64,000 nucleotides of DNA, from the NCBI GenBank assembly GCA_015680685.1, contig MNCI01033465.1, positions 6,491 through 70,490 of the forward strand. The letters are read 5' to 3'. The notes below the pieces were generated by a model. That model was not told the DNA's origin, did not search any database, and worked only from the letters and a program-made list of their open reading frames with translations. Source of the DNA: Gnetum montanum. Its lineage: Eukaryota > Streptophyta > Gnetopsida > Gnetales > Gnetaceae. Below are positions 10,643 through 20,339 of the stretch, piece after piece (within the stretch, counting starts at the first letter, position 1; every line of letters starts with the position of its first letter). Both the position numbers and the translations under genes were made by a program.

Positions 10643-11455
10643 TTAATCTTTTAGGAAAAGAGGTTTCACTATTATTATGCTTTGGTTCAAATGCATGGGT
10701 AAAACAAGCAACACCTGAACTGCAATCACAAATATAAGAATAATTGCACCCACGGTAGAGACGGCCACCCATGCACTGGAGCCGTACTTACCAGCCAAAA
10801 CTCTGAGCCAGTACTTGATGCGTATCAGTCCCGTGGGCGACTTCCTGCCATGCCTTAAAAAATTCTGCGAACGAGCTGCGCATCTGATCAACGATGTCGT
10901 CGTCGGTGGATCATTTGTCTGGTACTGTGGCAGAGGTTTTCAACTCGCGCCACCAATGCAGCAGTTGATTACAATGATAACGCCTTCCCTACGCAGACGC
11001 CGCAAGTCATCAGAAGATGCCAAAACGCAACTGATGAGATGGATGTAGGTGCTCAAACTATTGCGCCGTGCTAATTTAGAATAGCAATTTTCCAGGATGA
11101 GCATGTTCCACAAGGCAACCACGGCCACCTCGTCGTCCAAAATAGGGCAAGGCAGCAGTAGTTTGCCGCCGAGGCCGTCGCTGTGTGAGAGCTCGTCTAC
11201 GGAACTTATCGTGCCGGATCTAATGCTCCATATGGAGACGCCGCAGTTCGCAAGGGCCTGAATTCCGTTGTCGTCATCGTCATCGTCCTGGTTGTTGTCT
11301 TTCTCACGCCACATGCACACCACCAATAACAAGGGCAAACACAGCAACCCAGCTCCACCAACAGCAGCAGCAGTAGCACCAATGTAATGGCTAACTCCTT
11401 GGGCATTGCTACAATTGTCACAATGTTTGTAGCCAAATGAAACGGCCATGGCCAT
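10643..11455 (-). pseudogene. DUF247 (UPF0481-like) membrane protein, broken C-terminal half
   Basis: Reading 11455 to 10940, the frame gives an acidic run of seven Asp, then a segment ending in DDEVAVVALWNMLILENC and TYIHLISCVLASSDDLRRLR. This follows the order of the DUF247 C-terminal region: a 'basic Leu/Pro-Pro-Ile-Asp-Asp' strand, a 'R/W-N-L-I-A-x-E' helix, then 'x-L-I-x-T-x-x-D-V-x-L-L-R-x-x-G'. A stop and frame change follow at about 10940. In another frame (10891-10643) a basic segment precedes one hydrophobic helix (AWVAVSTVGAIILIFVIAVQ), matching the single C-terminal transmembrane helix of the family. The N-terminal half is not recognised. DUF247 proteins are plant-specific, with several linked to self-incompatibility or stress. 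Frameshifts indicate a pseudogene. The region is CpG-rich compared with its surroundings. Confidence 0.6.
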
Positions 11456-11819
11456 TCCCTATGCAGGAGTAGCGATCTTCATGTCAGCATCTGCGTTTCA
11501 CTAAGCATCTCCCACAACAAGTTTAACAAGCTTTGTATAGGAACAGGAATAATCGATCCAAGTGCATGCAGCGCCCGCCTGCATGCTGGTACCAATTGAA
11601 GAGATCTTACTTACCACTCAACCTACAGCTGCGCAGGAGCATTGGAGCCTCAGCCCCAAAAACAAATCCTCGTCGTCTGTGGCTCTGCTGCCACCAAAAC
11701 CTTCGCCCGCCGTCGCGCCCCACTTTCTCTGCCTCGCCTCGCTGCACCACGTTTTGCTCCCGCGCATCCATAAAACCTAGACAAGCCAAGAAATTGACAT
11801 CCACCCGTTGGGAAAATTG
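11456..11819. other. CpG-bearing stretch without assigned gene
   Basis: Follows the DUF247 fragment upstream (in its reading direction). Open frames on both strands are short and show no recognised domain. It might contain the degraded 5' half of the DUF247 gene but I cannot align it. Confidence 0.35.
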
Positions 11820-12090
11820 GGTTGTGATTCTACACGCTGTGCTAGCGTGTGGGGCAGCGTGTGACACATTGGAAATTATTATTTTGACAAACATGCTGCC
11901 AATCCAAGTCCCATACGATGGGGTAACATATGGAGCAATGTGTGACACATGGTAAATTGCTATTTTAACTCACGCTTTGTGAATCCAAGTCCTACACGAT
12001 GCGGTAGAGTGTGGGGAAGCATGTCATAGATGGGAAATTACTATTCTAACTTACAAGGTGAGAATCTAATTCCCACATGATGTGTGGTAT
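11820..12090 (+). repeat. 81-bp tandem repeat, about 3.3 copies
   Basis: Units begin at 11820, 11901, 11982 and 12063, giving a constant 81-bp period. Each opens with GAATCCAAGTCC-type sequence, continues through a CACACGATG..GTGTGGGG stretch and a GTGTGACACATGG segment, and ends with an AT-rich part. Many differences are C/T and G/A. Confidence 0.85.
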
Positions 12091-12234
12091 AAATCGTTAA
12101 AACCCCATTATTTTAACAATTTATACCCTATTTTTGCTAATTTTAATAATTTATAGCCCATTTTATATGATTTTTGCCTATTCTAATTACAAAATGACTT
12201 CAAAATAAAAAATATTAAATTTAATTAATTAATA

Positions 12235-12610
12235 CTATTTTGACCTTGCTTGCCTTGTTTGACGTGTTTAACCTTGTTTGCCATATTTTACTTTGTTTAA
12301 ACTTTATTTTACTTCATATTTACCTTGTTTTTACTTTGCTTTTACCTCATTTTACTTTGTTTTGATCATGTTTTAACTTTGTTTGGCCATATTTTACCTC
12401 CTTGTGGCCTTATTTTACCTTGTTTTGCTAGTTTGCCCATATTTTACCTTATGTTAACATCATTTGACCCTTGTTCTACCTTGTTCCCACCTTATTTTAC
12501 CTTGTTTTGCCTAAAGTGACCTTGCTTTGCTTAATAGTGATCATACCTTGCCTTGTTTAGCCTTGTCTTACTTTGTTTTAACCTTATTTGGCCTTATTTT
12601 GTTATATTAT
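12235..12610 (+). repeat. Degenerate T-rich array built on ACCTTGTTTTG-like units
   Basis: Irregular repetition of TTTTACCTTGTTTTG, TTGGCCATATTTTACC and similar 12-18-bp words over about 375 bp. Period and order are not fixed, so it looks like an old expanded microsatellite-like or minisatellite tract. The open frame at 12325 within it is a by-product. Confidence 0.7.
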
Positions 12611-14127
12611 TACAAAATTTTGAGTTACTTTAACATTGTTTAACAATTGTATCATGCAGATGCTACTTGATGTGCTTATGTTGGCATGCAGTGTTAAGGT
12701 ATGGAGATGAGGAAGTAATTTGACTAGCCTTTAAGCCTAACCCTTGTGGTGATGTCATTTGATTGAGTTGACCTTAAATGCCTAAGTTAAGATCCAGTAA
12801 GCCTTTTACTGTCTAGTCTTAATGTCATGTAATGGCCTAACTACCCTTGACCTTAAAGCCATAAACATAATAGAGGATTCCTTGATCAAATTCCCCATTT
12901 CAAACCACAATAGTGAGGAGAGAACCCTAAAACCAAGTTCCTCACTAGATCCTTAGTTTGCCCAAGACATCATCAAATCCCTACAAGGCAACATTAAAGC
13001 TTTCACATGGCCTTAATTACATCCAATGTTAATGTGTTTACTTTTGGTGTTGTTTGCCTTTGTTTATAGGTTTTGACAAATGAATGGTATCCACAACTCC
13101 TATGGCCTACAAAATGCAAGCCTACATGACCTCTTATCTCTTTTGGCATCTCAATAACATTGCAAATTTTGTATAAATCTATTAAACAAGACATATATTT
13201 TTCATGTCCTACTGGTTGGAATTAATGGTGACATATATTTGCCTATTGTCTCACATGGCCTTATGCAATCTCTTGTAATCATATGTATTCTTTGACTTAT
13301 TTTCTTGTCCTCTTGGAGTTGTTCTTGTAGGATGAGCCTCAAGCCATGACAAAGGTATGATTCATCGTAATGATGAGTTACCATGTGATCTTGGTACACG
13401 AGATTTGGTTGGCTTGTTCATTCTTGTTGACAATGCTTGCCTTACATCATCTTTGATACCCCTCTTAAGACATAACCTCGTAGCCAAACTGTAGCCCTCC
13501 TTGCCTTGCTAACAACAAAAACCTATGTTTTAGATTCACATACCATGGCTATGTGACAACCTTGACATGCCTAGTCATTAAGTTTACTAAATGTCATGCA
13601 CCTCATTCAATGAGAAAACAAAAGTTCATCCTTGGCAATGAAGCCTAATGAAGGTTTTACCCTCAAGAAAAATAGGAGAAAAATGCCAAGAAAGAAAAAG
13701 GACCAATGTAGCCTAAATTTAAGCAAGTTAATGGCTCCCTCTCTCAAAAAATGGAAAGAGCCAAGTGGTCAAAAAAGCCTATTACAAAGTGTTGGTTCCT
13801 CCAAACATCATTGAGCAACTAGCAGTCCAAGCATGAAGCATGAAGATCTCTTTGATTAGCAAACATGTGACCACCATGCCATAGCCATGATGTCAACACA
13901 TTAAGAATTCCTTGTTAGCCCACATGACCATTCTTAGATAACCCATGTAGCCAACATCACGTCCCAAACTCTCAACATCCTATTATAACCTTATTTCACA
14001 ATTGTGAGCACTCTTTGGAATGATTTGACAGCTATAGAATCAAGTATGACAAGGGAGCCTTGGTGATGAGCCTACTACGATGTTTCATGTTCTTTATTGA
14101 TGTCTCTTAGGTCAATCCTCAAAACAT
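12611..14127. other. Non-coding AT-rich stretch upstream of a PPT
   Basis: No domain recognised in any frame. It lies directly before the second Tat-family PPT and is probably the 3' untranslated part of that element. Confidence 0.4.
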
Positions 14128-15178
14128 CAACAAATAGGGGCCAATGAAGTATCTCAAGAAAATTTAATATGAGCAATAAGAAGCTTGATAACCAAAATTT
14201 GCAATGTAATTTAATTGAAATTCAAAGGTAAAAATAATTACCTTATTTTCCTATAAAATTTTTTTACCTTGTGACCTTGTTTTGGCAAAAATTTGGGCAT
14301 TGTTAACAGGTAAAAGTGAGGTTTGTAGCCCACACATCGTAAATACCATTTATGTTAGCGTGTGAAGGCCAAAGTACTTCATACACTACAAATAATTGGC
14401 CCTTTTAGCCCACACACTGTAAATTATATTTTCCCACTATGTAAAGGCCAAAATGCCTTATACACTGCCAAAAATTACCCCTTTTGTCCCACACACTACA
14501 CATTCTAGCCCCACACATTATGGCAACATGTGGAATAGTGTGTGGCACTTGGGCCTTTGGCCCATACGCTACACTTTTGGCATAAAACCACTTCTAATGC
14601 TTCAAAACTATAATGAATTCCAACACAATAAACTTAAAGCCTATTTATACTAGATCGAGCATCATTTCTATAATCTTTTGGCAAAAAAATTGCAACACAC
14701 TTATAGCTAAGAGATCACATAGTAGCAATAAATCTTTTGCAATGATAAAATAGGAGCTTTTGTAGCCTTTTACAACCGTTAGTGTAGATCAGATAAGAGA
14801 TTAGCATAGATTAAATGCAGAACACATCCTATCATCTACGCCACACTCCAAGGATATTTTATGCATTTTTAGGCTTCTAAAGCTTGCTAATCTATATCTT
14901 CTTAATCCCTTCTTGTCAAAATTTTCTCAATATTTAATATAAAGTTTGGAATGTTTTCTTGTTTCACCATATTTTCTCACTCTATGTTACCATTTCTATG
15001 CTGCATTTTGCATGTACACATTTTTCTTTATCTATATTTTACAATGCTTACTAATAGATTTTTTTTCAAGTCCCTAAGTGATTGACAAGACCATTTAGGA
15101 TGCTCCAGATAATTTTTGAGACTCATTGATCTATGAGTCAAACTGTTCCACACAAGATCTTTTGGTTTTCCAACATCA
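14128..15178 (+). repeat. PPT plus LTR of a second, older Tat-family element
   Basis: PPT at 14128-14144 (ATCAACAAATAGGGGCCA) and LTR start TGAAGTATCTCAAG at 14145, aligned with the Tat1 boundary at 5927-5960. The LTR ends near CCAACATCA at 15178, where the terminal segment (AAGTCCCTAAGTGATTGACA, then GACCATTTAGGATGC) is a decayed version of Tat1 6965-7010. Within it, 14310-14580 holds two or three degenerate copies of a roughly 95-bp unit containing TAGCCCACACA and GTGTGAAGGCC. Coding parts of the element are not seen nearby. Confidence 0.6.
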
Positions 15179-15186
15179 AAATTTCT

Positions 15187-16331
15187 TGACTCTACAAATG
15201 AGAAGGTTATCTTACTTGCTTCCGCATAGGCTTCTTACAAGACCTTTTCCTAACTACTATTGTTGTTGCTATTTATTTCTTAGCCATGAGGCTACATCAT
15301 TACCTTGCAAGTAGAGACTAATACTTAACCACATCTTTTGGATCACCGTAATGTAAAACTACCAAGTTAGGTGATGCATTGTTTCTATATCTCAATGATG
15401 TGTTCCATTCTTCCACATGGGCAACCATTGGGCTAGCCAAATGATGGTTGCATTGCAAGGGAGTGTAGGGTAGTAGTATTTGGCTAGTTGACAAGTGACA
15501 GTGCCATTGTGTTGTTGCATCTCATCTCATATCATTTCATTTTCAAAAGGTGTGTAGGAGGACGTCCAAATGTCCAAATTACACACAAAGGTAGGTGCTA
15601 GCACCATGGCAATGAAGCCCATCTAGTTGGTGTGCAAGCTCCAAAGCTTACTATTTGGTGCATAAGGGTTCTAGAAGAAGCTTGCTACCATAATATTTGG
15701 AGTAGGGATTGAAATCAAAGACATCAAGGATGCCAAACTTGGCAATTCGCACAAAAAATAATTGATTAGTATCAAATTCTTCAATACCCACCTATTATTA
15801 AAATGATTATTTTTAAACATTATTAAAGTATAAATAAGATATTTCTCTTTATATTAAGGGGGCACCCAAGGGATTCAATACCTAAGGGGAATGCTCAGAA
15901 TCGATACCCAAGCAAACCCACATCAAGTTAAAGTTAATTTTTCCTCAAAAATCATTAAGAGTGGATTTGTTGAGCCTTACTGCATTGTGAAGATAGTAAG
16001 GCAGAACTGTAGATCAAGTAAAGTCTCCCTTGTGATCCTTGAGATCTCTATTTGTATTTATGATTTCAATTTTATTTAATCATTAATTTTTATTCTTGAA
16101 CTTAAGATTAGAAGTTAGGATGAAAATTCATGTTTTTACTTATGAGTGACAGTCATAAGTGTGGAATTTGATTGGATTCAATTATAATTATTTTATGTTT
16201 TGATGATCTTTTAACTTTGAACCATTTCCTATATGGATATGACTCATAGGTCAATCGAAAACAGGGTGACAATTTATGCATCAAAGATAATTATTCAAGT
16301 AAGCTAGCATTGAATTTTGGCTGGCTCGTCA
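15187..16331 (+). repeat. LTR copy G1
   Basis: Begins TGACTCTACAAATGAGAAGG and ends GGCTCGTCA. It is a clear homologue of 35679-36860 over its full length, in the same orientation; G2 has about 45 extra bp near 36455-36500. G1 is followed after three bases by a primer-binding site, so it is a 5' LTR. Confidence 0.75.
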
Positions 16332-16334
16332 ATT

Positions 16335-16352
16335 TGGCACCGTTGTCGAGGA
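16335..16352 (+). other. Primer-binding site, tRNA-Asp type, decayed
   Basis: TGGCACCGTTGTCGAGGA matches the tRNA-Asp-type primer-binding site used by many plant gypsy elements at 15 of 18 positions. All three differences are transitions (G to A, C to T, G to A). It lies three bases after LTR G1. Confidence 0.7.
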
Positions 16353-18996
16353 GGCCAACAAAGTCAATCTTCATCAAGGGCTTAGTATATTTTATTTTTA
16401 TTTATTTTTAAAATTTAAATTGAATCTTCATATATTATTTCTATTTCATTTCATTTTCTATTATTTTGTAGTATTAGAAATGGTCTCCCTTAATTGTTTT
16501 GCTTGTAAGAAGAAAAAATAAAAAAAATTAAGAATAAGAAAAAAGTATAGTCCCAAGAACTAGTCTTCTTAATTCATAAAATTGAGGAAGGTTATAACAT
16601 ATTTTTAATTAATGTATTAATTACAAGAACAATTAACTCAATTTGCAAAATTTTAGAATTACTTGCCCATGAATGTGTTAAGAAGGAGTGTTTGTTAAAT
16701 GAAATTAACCAAGAAACCAAAAACTCCACCATAAATACCACAAATTATTATAAATTTTAATCACATATCATATTATATAGAGTAAAAATAATTAAGGAAA
16801 AACCAATAGTCTACAAATTTTACCTTGAAAAATGTAGAGAGCAATAGGAAATTCCATTGCTACTTGGGACTATAAAGAATTCGGTAGCATCTTGTTTGGA
16901 ATGCAAGGGAGAAGGAAAACTCCTCATACCTTGAAATAGGTAGGTTTAAATCCAAAATCCAAATAAGGGTGAGCCTTAGATTAATAAGTGTCTTACACAT
17001 AATAATTTTCATGTTTTTTAGATAATATTCTTTAAGTACAATGTTCATAAGTCAAGGTGGTTAAATAGCTTAGTTTAGGGTAATGCTTATTAGTGTTTGA
17101 TTTCTATTAAATACCTACTTGGATGAGTCACTACAGTGGAAGGGTGTGTTATATTAGACCTAGTTTCTCTAGTGGTAAAGGCATCTATCAATATCAAGTA
17201 AGATCAATGCCATGTAAGCAACCCTTATAAAATGAATTTGGCTTTCACCAAAACCTCATGATTGAAGCTGGTAAAATATTAAATTTCTTGAGAAAAAAAT
17301 AAAAAGAAAAGAAAAGAAATAAAGAAAAAGAAAAAGGAAGAAAAGAAAAAAAGAAGAAGAAAAGAAAGATGATCCCACAAAAACCTTCAAGCATGAGCTG
17401 AGCCACACTCCCACAAGAATCATATAGTTGAGGCAATGCTCCAAGCTCATAATTTCAAGCATCCCACAAGAACCACATTATATAAGTAAAGTGTTTAAAA
17501 ATTAGACAATGATTACCAATTAAATAATGATGCCACTACCTTAGAACTAGGGTATAACACTAGCAGCAAAGGAGTGCCTCCTCCATAGTTGGTATCTTAA
17601 TAAACACCTTCACTTCTAATCATTCCTCTTACTTTGTTATTTAGTTACTTTGCTTTTGCTTCTTTGTACTTCTTAGATTATTGTTTTATTTTTAGTTTTG
17701 TTTTAACCTAGTTTTTACCTTTTTCTATTCCCTTTTTTCATTTTTGAGTTATCTTCCTATTTCTCTTTTGCATGGTTATGCATGGGCTTTCTTTGTGTTT
17801 CCCATCATGTCTTCCATAAGCATTAGTGGTTGAGATAACTACTATGGTGGTCAATGCTGGATACTAACACTTATTCATCCATCTCCTTTTGTACCCTCTT
17901 AGCCATTTGGATATATATAACCCATGGAAATTCTTGCTTTTGGTATATCTTTTGATAATGTTTCCTTTTAATTATTTATATTTACTAATTAACCTAGGTA
18001 TGTTACATACCTTAGTTTAATTGGGGTGGGGGGGATGGGATGGCCAATTAACAAAGGATATGATAGTAGGGTATAACCATCTTGGAAGCTAAGCCAAGAA
18101 CAAGTTAGGGAATGACATAGATGTGAGTAATGCATCTCAAATCCTTAAATCATAGGAAAGGTTTAGACCTTGAGTTTATAAGGTATTCTTGCACCTAACA
18201 AAGTAAACCTTGTGAGGTGATGTTAAGCCCAATTAATCCTAGGTAGGGCCTTCCTAACTAAGTTATATGTGGACTCATATCCATTAATAAGAATTTATGA
18301 TTAATAGAGGAATAGACATATGTACATAATTAGTAAATAAATATTTGGACATTTGGACAATGGCAAAGTTTAATTTTTTTTTATTATTTTATGATGTTGT
18401 ATAATGAATGTTAATGATCTTTTTCTTGTTAAATGTATATATGTTTTTAATATATTAAATTTTGGATAGCCTAAAAAAATATCTTGGAATAGTATTAGAA
18501 TAATTTTATTTTGTTTATAGCTACACATCTATGAATGTTTTTTTTAACCTTATTTTTGCCTTTATGGCCAAGCACTAGCCAAAGGATAATCAAGGGCTAT
18601 GTTAAACCAAAAATTGATTTCATTTTAAAATAAGAAATCTTGTCAAAATTCATGCATTTCATTTGACTTGATTGTATTACATATAATTAATTGTTTGGTT
18701 GGGGTTTAATTAATTTTTTTTAGTTTATTATATTGTAGGTTATAATTGATATAATTATAATGTGATTATGATTATATATATTATATAACCATTATACATC
18801 AACTATATAAACATTATAATTAAGGTAGCAGTTGTTCTTGAACTATTTTAACTCCCAAGAAATCTCCAGCTAGCAACAAAACTGTGAATTATATGCACCA
18901 TCATCTGTTCTTGGATTTCTTGCTCATTGTAGTTGGAAAAGGGATTCAGCCATATCCATGTTTGTGGTTGACTGAAACTATCCCTACACATGCACC
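16353..18996 (+). other. Degenerate internal region after LTR G1
   Basis: No domain can be named. Weak coding-like stretches occur about 16480-17050. A nearly pure A/G tract spans about 17285-17370. At 18021-18035 TTGGGGTGGGGGGGA precedes TGGGATGGCC, a PPT-like feature whose LTR I cannot pair. The 18700-18830 part is extremely AT-rich. Confidence 0.4.
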
Positions 18997-19547
18997 AATT
19001 ACAAAAATCTCATAGATGAAATAGTGAAACACGATATCAAGCAGTTTGTAATACTATTTCACTGGGATCTTTCATAGGCACTTGAAGACATGTACAAGGG
19101 ATTCCTTGGCCCTAAAATTGTTAAGTATTTCAAGGAGTCTATAGAGTTGTGTTTCATGGAATTTGGAGATTGAGTAAAACATTGGATCACAACCAATGAT
19201 CCACTCACGTATGCTTCACATGCCTACTCATGGGGTGTACATGTCCCTAGACAGTGCTCTAAGTCTTAGGGAAACTGCACCAAGGGCAACTCAAGCATGG
19301 AACCATATGTTGTTACTCATCATATGTTACTAGTCCATGTAGCTATCATTGATGTTTATGGAAAAAAATTTTAGAGTTTGCACAAGGGCTCCATCAGCAA
19401 TACTCTTAACACTAACTGGATGGTTCCTTACACAAACTCCACCAGAGACATCATAGCCAGTTTCAGAGCCCTGCACTTTAACTTTGGATGGTTTATGAAT
19501 CCATTAAGTAAGGGTGACTATCCTATGAGTATGTGAGCTTTGGCAAG
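18997..19547 (+). pseudogene. GH1 beta-glucosidase pseudogene, 5' segment
   Basis: One frame of 183 codons aligns without gaps to the middle of plant glycoside hydrolase family 1. Landmarks in order: LFHWDL near residue 20; HWITTNDP near residue 65, where the acid/base Glu of the family's NEP motif is Asp (codon 19198-19200); GNSSMEPYVVTHHMLL near residue 105; NFGWFMNPLSKGDYPMSM at the end. Five stops interrupt it: TAG 19075, TGA 19171, TAG 19267, TAG 19372, TGA 19534. Each lies where the family has Gln, Arg, Trp, Gln and Arg, so each fits one C-to-T or G-to-A change. The segment spans places where plant GH1 genes normally have introns, yet has none, suggesting a retrocopy. It ends abruptly at the insertion of element C. 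The first ~100 residues of the family are missing. Confidence 0.85.
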
Positions 19548-19977
19548 TGTTGAGGTCAACCTCATCCATGCTAGGCATGGCACCATGATCAACAAACATG
19601 TGGACCATTATAATTGCAAAGTAGTTAAAATGCACAACTAATTCATAGGAATTAAACTAATGGTATATTGATTTTATTTAAAAATAAAAATATATGCAAT
19701 CAAGGTCCCCAACCACACCTAAAAGAAAATTATGAATTTCAGCTTGTTCACTTTCTAAACTTCCTCCACATGGTAAGACAAAGTCAAGGTAGAGAGTCAT
19801 TCACAAAAAAAAAAAAAGAAAAAAGAAAAAAAGAAAAAAAAAATGAAACCTACACTATATGGACTATAATTTTCAATTCAATTTTTTCATTATGGATAGA
19901 AAAATAGAGATATAGGGGTTTTATTTTAGCTCTTCATAATTTTATTAGATTTCATATTTAAAAAAGTGCTTAGACTT
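19548..19977 (+). repeat. 5' LTR of C, first part
   Basis: Matches 32967-33232 from TGTTGAGGTCAACC onward, including AGAGAGTCATTCAC before an A-rich tract. The corresponding later part of the 3' LTR is hidden in the gap 33233-33461. Broken at 19977/19978 by element A. Confidence 0.85.
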
Positions 19978-20330
19978 TGATGGGTTGCGATATCACATCC
20001 GCTGCGATATTGCGTACATGATATCGTAGCTCATCACCAAATCTATAAATAAGAGGTGACTCTCCCTTGTTTCTCAATCTAGATCTAGACCTTAGCAAAA
20101 CTATGGTAGTTTTACCTCTCCAGAGATAGAATAATTTCCATGTGCCCGCAGTTGGAGTCTCAAAGTGAACAAATCTTTATTCGAGCAAATATTGTACCTG
20201 AGCACAACTTTGTGTGCAGAAATAAAGACAAAATTTTGGATAAACCTTGTAGTGCATGGACTAACCTAAATAGGAATTTAATTATTGTTATTTATTTTTC
20301 ATTATTTAAATGCTTTATTAGTTAATAAAG
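19978..20330 (+). repeat. 5' LTR of A, truncated
   Basis: Homologous to the first ~370 bp of 25338-26148, from TGATGGGTTGCGATATCAC through a TATA-like box at 20044-20050 to ATTTAAATGCTTTATTAGTT. Similarity stops at about 20330, so the rest of the LTR and the leader are deleted. Confidence 0.8.
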
Positions 20331-20339
20331 ATTGAGCAG

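Noticed and set aside
12325-12519. A hydrophobic 64-codon ORF
   Set aside because: It is the translation of a T-rich repeat array.
17245-17462. Phe/Leu-rich minus-strand ORFs suggesting a membrane peptide
   Set aside because: They come from the purine tract at 17285-17370 read on the opposite strand.
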